DNA from: Paraburkholderia bannensis
GTDB taxonomy: Bacteria > Pseudomonadota > Gammaproteobacteria > Burkholderiales > Burkholderiaceae
Direction: 5' to 3'
Length of the DNA: 64,000 bases
Assembly: GCF_014200455.1 (NCBI RefSeq)
Contig: NZ_JACHBW010000008.1
Coordinates: forward strand, 124,001 to 188,000
Shown: one piece after another, positions 1 through 9,181 of the stretch
How the letters are laid out: every line of letters begins with the position of its first letter
Numbering within the stretch: the first letter of the stretch is position 1
Translations under genes and position numbers: made by a program
Notes under the pieces: model-generated
Databases searched by the model: none
What the model was told of the DNA's origin: nothing
The model's input: only the letters and a program-made list of their open reading frames with translations

Positions 1-739
1 CAATGCCGTAACTCTGGTCCGAGGTGGTGTTGTAAGCCTTCCAGCCTTCGATTTCCGCACCCGACAGATAGTCGCGCGACTTCATCGCGAAGCCCGCGTT
101 ACGCGGCGTATGACACTCGCCGCAATGGCCGAGCGCCGTGGCGAGATACGCGCCTCGATTCCACTCGACGCTCTTCGCCGGATCGGTCGCGAAACGCTGC
201 TCGTGGAAGAACAGCACGTTCCACACGCCCATGCCTACGCGCTGGTTGTACGGGAACGACAGCTCGTTCGCGGGCGGCGCTTGATGCACGGCGGGCAAGC
301 TCAGCAGATACTGCTTGATCGCCAGCACATCGTCGCGGCTTAACTGTGTGTACGAGGTGTACGGCATCGCCGGGTACAGATTGCCGTGCGAGCCGATGCC
401 CGCGCGTACGGCCTGCACGAAGGCGTCGTCGCTCCAGTTGCCGATGCCGGTGTCCTTGTCGGGCGTGAGATTGGTGGCGTAAAGGGTGCCAAAGGGCAGC
501 TTGAACGGCCGTCCGCCCGCGTAGGGCGTGCCGCCTTGCGCCGTATGGCAGGCGACGCAATCGGCGGCCTTGGCGAGATATTCGCCGTGCGCCACGGCGG
601 CCGCCAGATCGGCGGGCGTGCCCGCGACAGGCGGCTGCGGCTCGGTGCCAGCGGGCGATAGCCACGCGCGGCCGCACAGGACGGCGGCGGCTACGACCGC
701 CGCGAGCGCTGTATAGCCGATGATTCTGCGAATTTTCAC
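1..739 (-). CDS. cytochrome c subunit of a periplasmic dehydrogenase (partial; runs off the window)
   Basis: Only the N-terminal 246 codons are inside the window; the rest lies beyond position 1. A hydrophobic segment directly after the start serves as signal or anchor. Two CxxCH haem motifs are visible, CVACH near 548-562 and CGECH near 110-124. Families of this type usually have a third, which would be outside. The start is read as GTG at 739 because the frame then opens on MKIRRIIGYTALAAVVAAA. It is the last gene after a [2Fe-2S] subunit and a molybdenum subunit on the same strand. By analogy with membrane-bound aldehyde dehydrogenases, it should carry electrons from the molybdenum enzyme to the respiratory chain. 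Confidence 0.85.
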   Translation of the reverse strand, partial: MKIRRIIGYTALAAVVAAAVLCGRAWLSPAGTEPQPPVAGTPADLAAAVAHGEYLAKAADCVACHTAQGGTPYAGGRPFKLPFGTLYATNLTPDKDTGIGNWSDDAFVQAVRAGIGSHGNLYPAMPYTSYTQLSRDDVLAIKQYLLSLPAVHQAPPANELSFPYNQRVGMGVWNVLFFHEQRFATDPAKSVEWNRGAYLATALGHCGECHTPRNAGFAMKSRDYLSGAEIEGWKAYNTTSDQSYGI

Positions 740-786
740 GATGTATGGTTGCGTTGGGTGTTGTCGATTCGAAGCAAGCGGGAGGC

Positions 787-3024
787 TCACGCCGGGCGCA
801 GCGCATCGCCCAGCGGCAGCGAGCGGATCGTCGCGCCCGTGGCGGCGGCCAGCGCGTTGGCCACGGCGGGCGCGGCGGGCGGCACCCCGGGCTCGCCAAT
901 GCCGGTCGGCGCTTCCTTCGACGGCACGATATGCACCTCGACCACCGGCATGCCGCTCATGCGCAGCACCGGGTAATCGTTGAAATTGCCCTGCCTGACG
1001 TGCCCCTTGTCGAACGTGATCGCCGTGCGCAGGAAGGTGAGGCCGAAACCGATGCCGCCCTCCACCTGGGTCGCGACGATGTCCGGATTCACCACCATGC
1101 CGCAATCGACCGCACACACCACTCGGTCCACCGTGAACGCGCCATCGGCCTGCACGGTCACTTCCGCCACCTGCGCCACATACGTGCCGAAGGCAAGTTG
1201 CAGCGCGATGCCGCGCCCGCGCCGCGTGCCTTGCGGCCCCGGCTTGAGCGGCGTGGACCAGGCCGCCTTCTGCGCAACGAGTTCGAGCACGCCGCGATGG
1301 CGCGGCATGTTGCCGAGCAGCGCATGACGGAATGCATAGGGATCCTTACCGGCCGCACGCGCGGCTTCGTCCATCATGGTTTCGCCGACGAAAGCCGAAT
1401 GCGTATGCCCGACCGAGCGCATCCACTGCGTCTGCACCGGCAGCTTCGCCTTGTGCTGCGCGACGCGGAAATTGGGAATCGCATAGGGAATATCGGCAGC
1501 GCCTTCGACCAGCACCGGATCGATCGAATCGGGCTTCGGCAGCTGCATGAAGCTCTGTCCCACCACATCGTGATTCCACGACACCAGCGCGCCCGCCTTA
1601 TCGACCGCCACGCGCACCTTGTGCACCGTGAGCGGCCGGTAATAGCCCGCGCGCATATCGTCCTCACGCATCCACACCAGCTTCACGGGCGCCGTCACGC
1701 CTTGCGCGTGCGCCGCGCGCGCCACCCGGGCCGCCTCGCGCACGAAGTCCGAATGCGGATTGGCGCGACGGCCAAAACTGCCGCCCGCATAGAGCTGATG
1801 AATCGTCACCTGCTCGGGCTTCAGGCCCAGTTCCTTCGCCGCCATCGACTGGTCGGCGGTGTGCCATTGCTCGCCGTTCCAGATCTCGCAGCGATCGCCC
1901 TGCAACTGGATCAGGCAGTTCATCGGCTCCATCGGCGCATGCGCGAGATAGGGCTGCTCGTAGACGGCCTCGATATACTTGCCGCCCTCCGGCGCTGCCG
2001 TGAGCACCTTGCCGCGCTGCTCGGCCACATTGCCGGGCTGATCCGCGAGCGTGCGGAACTGGCTGAAGATATCCGTCGAACTGAGCGCGAACGCGCGGCT
2101 GTCGTCCCAGGTAATGTTCAGCGCGTCGCGCCCCTGGCGCGCGATCCACGTGTTCGACGCCAGCACGGCCACGCCGCCCTGCACTTCGTCGTCGCCGGGA
2201 ATCTGCACGACGGCGACCACGCCGCGAATCGCCTTGGCCTTGCTCGCATCGACATGACGGACCGTGCCGCCCAGACGCGGGGGATGCGCGATCACGGCCA
2301 CCAGCATCCCCGGCAGCTTCATATCCTGGGTGTAAATGGCCGAGCCGTTCACCTTCGCCGGAATATCGACGCGCTTCGTATCGCGCTTGCCGATCAGCCT
2401 GAATTCGCCCGGTTGCTTGAGCGCGACTTTGGCGGGCACGGGTTCGCGCGCGGCGGCGGCCACGAACTGGCCATAGCCCGCGCGACGGCCCGAGGCCGCA
2501 TGGACGATCACGCCGTCCTCCACATGCAGCGTGGCCGGGTCCACCTTCCATTGCTTCGCGGCGGCGCTGACCAGCATCACGCGCGCGGCGGCGGCGGCTT
2601 CGCGCATCTGCTTCCACGCCCCGGCCATCGCCGTGCTGCCGCCAGTGGCCTGCAAGGTCCAGCCGAACGCGGCGAACATGGGGTTCGCGTATTTCTTCAC
2701 GTCAGCAGGCGCGGCTTCGACGCTGACCTTGTCGAGCGGCACATCGAGCTCGTCGGCGGCGAGCGTGGCAAGGCCCGTAAAGGTGCCCTGGCCCATCTCC
2801 AGATACTCGGCGATGACCGTCACCGCTCCACTGGCATCCACGCGGATAAAGGCATTCGGTTCGAAGCTGAACTGCGTGGCGTTCTTCGCCGGATCGAGCG
2901 TGGCCGCGACGGCGAGGCCGCCGCGAAAACCGACCGCGAGCGTGAGCGCCGACATGCCGGCCAGAAACTGGCGGCGCGAGATCGCCGCGCGTGCGCCGTC
3001 GTGAGTGAGTTTCGGATCACGCAT
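787..3024 (-). CDS. molybdenum-binding large subunit, xanthine dehydrogenase/aldehyde oxidase family, Tat-exported
   Basis: This is a 745-aa protein of the IorB/aldehyde dehydrogenase type. Residues 17-24 read SRRQFLAG, a twin-arginine export signal, so the enzyme folds in the cytoplasm and works in the periplasm. The body carries the repeated Mo-cofactor domains of the family (for example [14 protein letters not shown] and [13 protein letters not shown] near the C-terminus). The start at 3024 ([10 protein letters not shown]) is preferred because it gives a short N-region before the Tat motif and overlaps the end of the upstream [2Fe-2S] gene by 8 bases. There is no separate FAD subunit; a cytochrome c gene follows instead. 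The substrate cannot be read from sequence; aldehydes are the usual guess. Confidence 0.9.
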   Translation of the reverse strand: MRDPKLTHDGARAAISRRQFLAGMSALTLAVGFRGGLAVAATLDPAKNATQFSFEPNAFIRVDASGAVTVIAEYLEMGQGTFTGLATLAADELDVPLDKVSVEAAPADVKKYANPMFAAFGWTLQATGGSTAMAGAWKQMREAAAAARVMLVSAAAKQWKVDPATLHVEDGVIVHAASGRRAGYGQFVAAAAREPVPAKVALKQPGEFRLIGKRDTKRVDIPAKVNGSAIYTQDMKLPGMLVAVIAHPPRLGGTVRHVDASKAKAIRGVVAVVQIPGDDEVQGGVAVLASNTWIARQGRDALNITWDDSRAFALSSTDIFSQFRTLADQPGNVAEQRGKVLTAAPEGGKYIEAVYEQPYLAHAPMEPMNCLIQLQGDRCEIWNGEQWHTADQSMAAKELGLKPEQVTIHQLYAGGSFGRRANPHSDFVREAARVARAAHAQGVTAPVKLVWMREDDMRAGYYRPLTVHKVRVAVDKAGALVSWNHDVVGQSFMQLPKPDSIDPVLVEGAADIPYAIPNFRVAQHKAKLPVQTQWMRSVGHTHSAFVGETMMDEAARAAGKDPYAFRHALLGNMPRHRGVLELVAQKAAWSTPLKPGPQGTRRGRGIALQLAFGTYVAQVAEVTVQADGAFTVDRVVCAVDCGMVVNPDIVATQVEGGIGFGLTFLRTAITFDKGHVRQGNFNDYPVLRMSGMPVVEVHIVPSKEAPTGIGEPGVPPAAPAVANALAAATGATIRSLPLGDALRPA

Positions 3025-3481
3025 GCTTGAGCGCCTCCGAAGCTTCGTGGATCGCGGCGCGAATCCGCTGATAGGTCGCACAGCGGCAGATGTTGCCGCT
3101 CATGGCGTCGTCGATTTCGGCATCGGTGGGATTCGGTTGGGTCTTGAGCAGCGCGACCGCCGACATCACCTGCCCCGACTGGCAGTAGCCGCACTGCGGC
3201 GCCTGCTTTTCGATCCACGCGGCCTGCACGGCGGCACCGACTTTCTGCTCGTGGACGGCTTCGATGGTCGTCACGCTGCGCCCCGAGATCGCGCCAACCG
3301 GCGTCACGCAGGCGCGCGCCGGCTGGCCATCCAGATGCACGGTGCAGGCGCCGCACAGCGCCATGCCGCAGCCGAACTTGGTGCCCGTGAGGCCGAGTTC
3401 GTCGCGCAGATACCAGAGCAGCGGCATCTCGGGATCGCCATCGAATTGATGGTGCTGACCATTAATCACAATTTCTACCAT
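3017..3481 (-). CDS. [2Fe-2S] small subunit of the molybdenum dehydrogenase
   Basis: The protein is 154 aa. The N-terminal plant-type ferredoxin domain contains [15 protein letters not shown], and the C-terminal helical domain contains CGYCQSGQ and CRCATY, the ligands of two [2Fe-2S] clusters. It relays electrons from the Mo site to the cytochrome c subunit. The start MVEIVINGQ at 3481 is chosen because longer in-frame starts add a sequence unlike the family. It is the first gene of a three-gene minus-strand operon (this gene, the Mo subunit, the cytochrome c) and overlaps the next gene by 8 bases. It has no export signal of its own, so it presumably travels with the Tat-exported large subunit. 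Confidence 0.92.
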   Translation of the reverse strand: MVEIVINGQHHQFDGDPEMPLLWYLRDELGLTGTKFGCGMALCGACTVHLDGQPARACVTPVGAISGRSVTTIEAVHEQKVGAAVQAAWIEKQAPQCGYCQSGQVMSAVALLKTQPNPTDAEIDDAMSGNICRCATYQRIRAAIHEASEALKHA

Positions 3482-4032
3482 GATCCTGGACCTTCTATGT
3501 GGGGAGCGGCCGGGCCCTGCGCTCACGCGCGGACCGGCCATATGTTGCTGGAATACGCAGGCGCTGAATAATGGACGAGGCCTCGTGCAGGACGAGCAAA
3601 AACGGCACGCCCGTTCGCGCACGACCTTCCGAGTCTAGTTGCGCGAAGCCGGATCGGCCATGCCGAAAAATCCGTATTACCTGCCTGAAAATCTCGAATG
3701 ACGCTCGGGGAACCCTGTCGCCGGGCTAAACATGGCGCATTACATTGATGAACAAGAATGCGCAGCGCGCACGAGAATCTGCTGACCTGTCTGCACTTTT
3801 TCACATGTCATGCAAATTACGCATAACGCTATGTGTATTCAGCATTGGACGCGATCTATGCATCGCCCGAGTATCCGCGTTCGGCATTCAAGCCAGCCGG
3901 TCGCCCCTACCCAAAGGCGGCCACGCATCGCGCATACACGCACGTAAGAGGCGGCGCGAATGCCTGTAACGACGACGGGAATCGCCGCGCAACCCGCAGC
4001 GATATCCCGCGCTCTGGACATGAGGAGATGAC
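3482..4032. other. 551-bp intergenic region between divergent genes
   Basis: No convincing gene is seen on either strand; the open frames present have no recognisable composition or ribosome binding site. The stretch must hold the promoters of the molybdenum dehydrogenase operon (leftward) and the APC permease (rightward). It is noticeably more AT-rich around 3,730-3,870 than the flanking genes. Confidence 0.5.
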
Positions 4033-5634
4033 GTGAGCAGTTCTGTAAAACGACATATTGGCCCGTTCGCGCTGATGTTTACCGGCCTCGGGTCGATCAT
4101 CGGCTCCGGCTGGCTGTTCGGCGCATGGAAGGCCGCCAAGATCGCGGGTCCCGCTGCGATCTGCGCCTGGATCATCGGCGCGGTGGTGATTCTGGCGATT
4201 GCGCTCACCTATGCCGAACTCGGCGCGATGTTCCCGGAATCGGGCGGCATGGTCCGCTACGCCCGTTACTCGCATGGCGCGCTGGTGGGTTTTATCAGCG
4301 CATGGGCGAACTGGATCGCCATCGTTTCGGTCATTCCCATCGAAGCCGAAGCCTCCATCCAGTACATGAGCACCTGGCCCTATCCATGGGCGCAAGCGCT
4401 GTTCGTCGATGGCTCATTGACACACTCCGGGCTGTTCCTTTCCGCGCTGCTCGTGATCGTGTATTTCATGCTGAATTACTGGGGCGTGAAAGTCTTTGCA
4501 CGCGCCAATAGCGCCATCACGATCTTCAAGTTCATCATCCCGGGTCTGACGATTGCCGGCCTGATGGCGACCGGCTTCCACCACGAAAACTTCGGCGAAG
4601 CCAGCACCTTCGCGCCGTATGGCTGGTCGGCCGTGTTCACGGCAGTTGCAACCAGCGGCATCGTGTTCGCGTTCAACGGCTTCCAGAGCCCGATCAACCT
4701 CGCGGGCGAAGCGCGCAATCCGTCGAAGAGCGTGCCGTTCGCGGTGATCGGCTCGATCCTGTGCGCGCTCGTGATCTACGTGCTGCTGCAGGTGGCGTAT
4801 ATCGGCGCGGTCGAGCCTTCCGAAGTCATGAAGGGCTGGGATACGTTCAACTTCAAGTCGCCGTTCGCGGAACTCGCGATCGCACTGAACCTGAACTGGC
4901 TGGCCATCCTGCTGTATGTCGACGCATTCGTGAGCCCGAGCGGCACCGGCACGACCTATATGGCTACGACCTCGCGCATGATCTACGCGATGGAGCGCAA
5001 CAACACGATGCCGGCGATGTTCGGCAACGTGCACCCGTTCTACGGCGTGCCGCGTCAGGCGATGTGGTTCAACCTCGCCATCTCGTTCATCTTCATGTTC
5101 TTCTTCCGCGGCTGGAGTTCGCTGGCGGCGGTGATTTCGGTGGCAACCGTGATCTCGTACCTCACGGGCCCGATCAGCCTGATGGCCCTGAAGCGCGCTG
5201 CAACGGACGTCGAACGTCCGCTGTCGGTGCCGTTCATGAAGGTCATCGCGCCGTTCGCCTTCGTCTGCGCATCGATGATCCTGTACTGGGCCAAGTGGCC
5301 GCTGACGGGCGAAATCATTCTGCTGATGGTTGTCGCGCTGCCGGTCTACTTCTACTTCCAGGCCAAGCAGGGCTTCGGCGGTTGGGGCCAGGATCTGAAG
5401 GCGGCATGGTGGTTGTGCGCCTACCTGCCGACGATGGCGGTGCTCTCGCTGATCGGCAGCAAGCAGTTCGGCGGTCACGACCTGATTCCCTACGGCTGGG
5501 ACATGCTGGTGGTGGCGCTGTTCTCGCTGGGCTTCTACTTCTGGGGCGTGAATTCGGGCTACCGCACGCCTTACCTCGCCGAGCGCGAAAGCCACGCGGA
5601 ATATGAATCGCTGCCCACCGAAGCCCGGGTTTAA
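4033..5634 (+). CDS. APC-superfamily amino acid permease
   Basis: This 533-aa integral membrane protein has about 12 hydrophobic segments. The N-terminus carries the APC signature around TGLGSIIGSGWLFG, the unwound region of TM1 that binds amino-acid substrates. The start is GTG at 4033: GAGGAG at 4022-4027 is well placed, and the ATG at 4028 would stop after two codons. It is an inner-membrane importer or exchanger of amino acids or related amines; the substrate is not predictable. It stands alone, divergent from the Mo dehydrogenase operon, and a strong hairpin lies about 140 bases downstream. Confidence 0.9.
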   Translation: MSSSVKRHIGPFALMFTGLGSIIGSGWLFGAWKAAKIAGPAAICAWIIGAVVILAIALTYAELGAMFPESGGMVRYARYSHGALVGFISAWANWIAIVSVIPIEAEASIQYMSTWPYPWAQALFVDGSLTHSGLFLSALLVIVYFMLNYWGVKVFARANSAITIFKFIIPGLTIAGLMATGFHHENFGEASTFAPYGWSAVFTAVATSGIVFAFNGFQSPINLAGEARNPSKSVPFAVIGSILCALVIYVLLQVAYIGAVEPSEVMKGWDTFNFKSPFAELAIALNLNWLAILLYVDAFVSPSGTGTTYMATTSRMIYAMERNNTMPAMFGNVHPFYGVPRQAMWFNLAISFIFMFFFRGWSSLAAVISVATVISYLTGPISLMALKRAATDVERPLSVPFMKVIAPFAFVCASMILYWAKWPLTGEIILLMVVALPVYFYFQAKQGFGGWGQDLKAAWWLCAYLPTMAVLSLIGSKQFGGHDLIPYGWDMLVVALFSLGFYFWGVNSGYRTPYLAERESHAEYESLPTEARV

Positions 5635-5774
5635 TGGCAGAACTGGCAGGAATGGCAGGCGCGGCATCGATTCATGAATCCCATCGATAAGGGCATGCAA
5701 CCGTAGCACCTTAATCGGACGCCTGCTCGATGCTAGAGTCCAAAGCGGTATCAGCGTAATCGTTGCATCGCAAG

Positions 5775-5814
5775 AAACGGGATGGCCGGCTTCACGCCAA
5801 TGGCCATCCCGTTT
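5775..5814 (+). terminator. 13-bp perfect hairpin downstream of the permease
   Basis: AAACGGGATGGCC (5775-5787) is exactly complementary to GGCCATCCCGTTT (5802-5814) with a 14-base loop. The T-tract is poor (GCTTTA follows), so it may be a terminator or a 3'-protecting hairpin. Confidence 0.55.
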
Positions 5815-5886
5815 GCTTTACGTCTGTCCTGCATCCAGTACGTCTACCGCACGCTCCACATAAACACAGGATTCCGAATCATTCCG

Positions 5887-6194
5887 ATGACCACTTTCAA
5901 CGCCACGCAAGCCGTCTCGCCCGCGCTCACCCGCTACACGACGGACACGGTTCTCGACGGTTTATGGAAGCGCAGCCCGCTTTCGCCGCGCGATCGTAGC
6001 ATCGTGACGGTGAGCGCGCTGCCAACGGCCAGAGCGCGCAGATTCCGTATCACCTCAACCGTGCCATGGACAACGGCTTGACTCAGGAGGAAGCGGCCGA
6101 AGCGCTCACGCAACTCGCGTTCTACGCGGGCTGGCCGATGACGTTTTCGGCGATGCCGGTGTTCAAGGAGGTGTTCGGCCAGCGCGCCGGCTGA
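5887..6194 (+). pseudogene. carboxymuconolactone decarboxylase-like protein, frameshifted
   Basis: The first frame reads MTTFNATQAV...LSPRDRSIVTVSAL. The homology then continues in another frame from near 6020 as NGQSAQIPYHLNRAMDNGLT, ...LAFYAGWPMTFSAMPVFKEV, to the stop at 6192-6194. In this alkylhydroperoxidase D-like family the two parts are joined through a short segment after SAL, so a small out-of-phase deletion near 6015-6020 is the likely lesion. The first frame ends in unrelated residues. It could be a sequencing error, but as written the gene cannot make the full protein. Confidence 0.8.
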
Positions 6195-6214
6195 AGCGGC
6201 GCGCGAGCCGAAGG

Positions 6215-6727
6215 CTACGCCTGGGCATCCTGCAGCACAGGCAGCAGTTTTTCGAAGTGATAGCCGGGCGGATGCACGTCGCCGAAGTCGTGCGCCGAAA
6301 GCAAGGTGTATCCGCTCGTGGTGTACAGACCCACCGCTTCGGGCTGGCGTGGCCCCGTGCCCAGAAACACCCGCGTATAGCCCTGGCGCGCCGCCTGCGC
6401 TTCCAGTTCCACCAGCACGCGGCGCGCGAGTCCCTGGCGGCGCTCGTGACGGCTGGCCCAGATCCGCTTGAATTCCGCCGTGCCCGCATCCGCATGCGGC
6501 ATGAACGCGCCGCCCGCCACCGCCACGCCATCGCGCAGCAACAACACGAAGGCCCCGCGCGGCTGCACGAAATCCTCATCGGGATAGCGCGTCATCTCGC
6601 GTTCGAGATCTTCAGCGGCAATCACATCCGCGTAGCGGCTGCGATATTCCTCGGCAAGCTCGGCGAACAAGGGCTGCGCGCGCGGGTCTCGCACCGTGAC
6701 GTAGACAAACGCCTCATGCGCCATCAA
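6215..6727 (-). CDS. GNAT family N-acetyltransferase
   Basis: This is a 170-aa protein with the GNAT core: a beta-strand ending in ELKRIW-type sequence (EFKRIWASRHERRQGLARRV), with RRQGLA as the acetyl-CoA pyrophosphate-binding loop (motif A), followed by GTGPRQPEAVGLY. It is the last gene of a six-gene minus-strand operon and overlaps the DUF3088 gene by 4 bases (ATGA type). The protein at 18034-18585 is a clear paralogue. In this setting it may acylate the amino group of the compound brought in by the ABC transporter; that role is inference. A second start three bases inside (6724) is equally possible. Confidence 0.88.
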   Translation of the reverse strand: MMAHEAFVYVTVRDPRAQPLFAELAEEYRSRYADVIAAEDLEREMTRYPDEDFVQPRGAFVLLLRDGVAVAGGAFMPHADAGTAEFKRIWASRHERRQGLARRVLVELEAQAARQGYTRVFLGTGPRQPEAVGLYTTSGYTLLSAHDFGDVHPPGYHFEKLLPVLQDAQA

Positions 6728-7068
6728 TGCACCTTCGGAAAGCCGTGGCGTTCGGCCAGCAAGGCAAGAATGCGCTTCGGGTCGGTGACGAAGCGCGTAT
6801 CGCCCAGCGCCAGGGCGTCGTCGGGCACCGGATGTTCATCGCCCAGCACGAGCGCGGGCAAGCCTTGATGGGCTTCATCCAGCGCCGCAATCACCTCGGC
6901 ACGCGGACGCGCGAATCCCACGCGCTTCACTTCCAGCTGTGCCGCACGCGTGGGATCGCTCGCGAGCAAGCCTTCGATGGAAAGGCCATGCGGGCAAACG
7001 AACAGTTCGCCGGGGTGCTTCGGGTCGGTAAAAGCGGGTTCCAGCAGCAGCAGCAAGTCCTGGCTCAT
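6724..7068 (-). CDS. DUF3088 family protein
   Basis: This is a 114-aa protein resembling the DUF3088 family, which has a thioredoxin-like feel: FVCPHGLSIEGLL near the N-terminus includes a single Cys followed by Pro, and VPDDALALGDTRFV comes later. No catalytic function is known to me. It lies between an LLM monooxygenase and a GNAT gene. AAGGAG stands about 10 bases before the ATG. Co-transcription with flavin monooxygenase and transport genes suggests an accessory role in the same pathway. Confidence 0.75.
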   Translation of the reverse strand: MSQDLLLLLEPAFTDPKHPGELFVCPHGLSIEGLLASDPTRAAQLEVKRVGFARPRAEVIAALDEAHQGLPALVLGDEHPVPDDALALGDTRFVTDPKRILALLAERHGFPKVH

Positions 7069-7121
7069 GTCGAGCGACTCCTTTTATTTGATCAGGATAA
7101 CGATTTATTTCGACCGGCTCA

Positions 7122-8171
7122 TCAAGCCGCGATCTGTGCGGGCGGATTCGTTGCGGCCGAAGCACGCCACTGCAAGGCCGGGGCAATCCGCGTAATGAAA
7201 TCCTCAAGAATCTGCCGGTAGTTCTCGAACGGCAGATCGTAGGGCAATTCCAGCCGCAGTTCGCGCACTTGCGCGAGCACCGGATCGGCCTGTAGTTGCG
7301 CGATGATCTCCTCGGACGTACCGACGATATCCGGCACGAAGACCGTGCGCCGCTCGCCGCGCGGCGCCAGCGTGCGCTCGTGGCGGCCCGCCGCGAACGC
7401 GCGATAGCGCTCGCGCGTATCGGCATCGGCGCTGTCGAACGGCACGATCACACGGCCAAGCGCCACGCGTGACGGCTGCGCGCCGGCCCAATGCTGGCGA
7501 TAGATCTCCAGCTGACGCAATTGCGCCTCGCGATAATCGTCGGTGCCCTCGCCCGTCGTGATGTTGCCGATCAGCAGATTGAAGCCGTTGCGCGCAGCCC
7601 ATTCGACCGAACGCTGCGAGCCGCCGCCATACCAGAGCCGCGCGGCCAGACCCGGTGCATGCGGCGTGATGCGCGGGCGCACGCGCCCAGCCGCCGATTC
7701 GACGAAGCTCTCCTCGTCGCCCAGCCATTCGCCGCTCAGGTTGCGGCGCAAGCGCTCGACGCGCGCATGGGTAAAGTCGATCTGCGCGGGATCGGTGTCG
7801 AACAGGCGCTCGCCCAGCAAACCGCCGTGCCCCGGCGCGCCCGCGCTTAGACCCACATTGAGCCGTCCGCCCGAAAGCACGTCCACGCTCGCGAGATCCT
7901 CGGCAAGACGGAACGGGTTTTCGTAGCCCATCTGGATCACGGCGGCGCCCAGGCCGATGCGCGTGGTGCGCTGGCTCGCCGCCGCAAGAAAAGTGGCCGC
8001 CGACGACACCGCATGTTCGAGATGGCGCTGTCGAACCCAGGCGCTGTCGTAGCCCAGCGACTCGCCGGTTTGAAAGAGTTCGAGCGCGGCTTCGATGCCC
8101 GCGCGCGGCGCGTCATCGCGATAGTTGGCGGGCGTGAGAAAGGCGATGTGATCGATATGAGCTGCGCACAT
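7122..8171 (-). CDS. LLM class flavin-dependent oxidoreductase (luciferase-like monooxygenase)
   Basis: This 349-aa protein has the bacterial luciferase-type TIM barrel. Recognisable segments are AFLTPANYRDDAP at the start, SLGYDSAWVRQRHLEH, RTTRIGLGAAVIQMGYENPFRLAEDLA and GRLNVGLSAGAPGHG. Such enzymes use reduced FMN from a separate reductase to oxygenate organosulfur, amine or aromatic substrates; no reductase gene is nearby. It follows the solute-binding gene with a 31-base gap and sits in the middle of the ABC transporter operon, which suggests that it acts on the imported molecule. Confidence 0.9.
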   Translation of the reverse strand: MCAAHIDHIAFLTPANYRDDAPRAGIEAALELFQTGESLGYDSAWVRQRHLEHAVSSAATFLAAASQRTTRIGLGAAVIQMGYENPFRLAEDLASVDVLSGGRLNVGLSAGAPGHGGLLGERLFDTDPAQIDFTHARVERLRRNLSGEWLGDEESFVESAAGRVRPRITPHAPGLAARLWYGGGSQRSVEWAARNGFNLLIGNITTGEGTDDYREAQLRQLEIYRQHWAGAQPSRVALGRVIVPFDSADADTRERYRAFAAGRHERTLAPRGERRTVFVPDIVGTSEEIIAQLQADPVLAQVRELRLELPYDLPFENYRQILEDFITRIAPALQWRASAATNPPAQIAA

Positions 8172-8202
8172 ACGTTCGTTGTTTGAAAGGGAATGAAAGG
8201 TG

Positions 8203-9180
8203 TCAGGCGTCGCGCAAACCCGGCGGGTTCGTTTCGGCGCGCTCGACGGCTTCGGATTCGATGGCCCAGCGCGTCAGCGCCGCGCGATATTGGCCGCTCT
8301 GGATCAGCTTGTTGGTCGCCAGCGTGAGCGCGGGAGCCAGGCCGCTGTCCTTGCGCGTGGCGACCGCCACATCGGCGTTATCCGGCCAGCCCGCGTTGAC
8401 GGTGCCGACCTTGCGGATGCCGCCCTGGGTGGCCGCCTCGTAGGCGAGCGGCGCATCGGGATTCAGTTCGGCGTCGGCGCGGCCCGAAACCAGTGCGAGC
8501 CGCGACGAGGCGCGATCGTCGAAATAGAGCCATTGCGCGGCCTTCAAACCCTGCGCCACGTTGCGGCGGTTCCATTCGATCAGGATGCGCTCCTGGATCG
8601 TGCCCGACCCGGTGATGACGCGCAGGCCCGCGATGTCCTTCGGCTCGCGGATCGACTGGATACGGCTGTTCGATCCCACGTAGAACGCGTGCAGCCCCAA
8701 CCGGTAGGTCGTGAAATCGAACTTGCGCTTGCGCGCCTCGGTCACGCCAACGTTCGAGATCACCGCATCGTATTTGCCGCTCGCAAGACCCAGCGGCCAG
8801 TCGGCCCAGGCGACCGGCACGAAGCTGATGCCGAGGCCAAGCGCATCGGCCAGCAGTTGGGCGTAGTCCGGATCCGCGCCCACGATGCTGCGCGCGTCCG
8901 TGGCGTAAGTTGCAATCGGCGGCGCGAACGGCGCAACCGCCACCGTCAGCACGCCGGGCGTGACGAACCGGTAACCCGCCACCGCGCGTTGCGCTTCGGC
9001 ATCGCGCTGCGCGCGCGGACGGCCACGCTGCTGCGGACTGAAATCGAAATCCGCTACCGAAGCGGCTTGCGCTCTTCGCGCAGGGAGCGCTAGAGGCGCT
9101 GCGCCCAGGGCGGCCAGTTTCAGGAGAAAATCGCGTCTTTGCGGAACATTTGCGCTCGCAACAAATTTACGTGACTTCAT
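8203..9180 (-). CDS. ABC transporter solute-binding protein, family 3 (polar amino acid type)
   Basis: The protein is 325 aa. The N-terminus (RRDFLLKLAALGAAPLALPA) looks like a twin-arginine or Sec signal ending near AQA. The family-3 fold follows, with VVAWADWPLGLASGKYDAVISNVGVTEARK-like core segments and EPKDIAGLRV. The start at 9180 (MKSRKF) is preferred because it begins one base after the stop of the upstream permease-ATPase; a longer start would overlap that gene. It delivers substrate to the fused transporter encoded just upstream. The protein at 17009-17938 is its paralogue. Confidence 0.9.
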   Translation of the reverse strand: MKSRKFVASANVPQRRDFLLKLAALGAAPLALPARRAQAASVADFDFSPQQRGRPRAQRDAEAQRAVAGYRFVTPGVLTVAVAPFAPPIATYATDARSIVGADPDYAQLLADALGLGISFVPVAWADWPLGLASGKYDAVISNVGVTEARKRKFDFTTYRLGLHAFYVGSNSRIQSIREPKDIAGLRVITGSGTIQERILIEWNRRNVAQGLKAAQWLYFDDRASSRLALVSGRADAELNPDAPLAYEAATQGGIRKVGTVNAGWPDNADVAVATRKDSGLAPALTLATNKLIQSGQYRAALTRWAIESEAVERAETNPPGLRDA

Positions 9181-9181
9181 A

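Noticed and set aside
745-3030. Very long open frame opposite the molybdenum subunit gene
   Set aside because: It is His/Arg-rich and mirrors the GC-rich codon use of the real gene on the other strand; no family features.
4414-5709. Long minus-strand frame opposite the APC permease
   Set aside because: Composition (Arg, His, Gln, Asp) is that of an antisense shadow; the plus-strand protein is clearly a permease.
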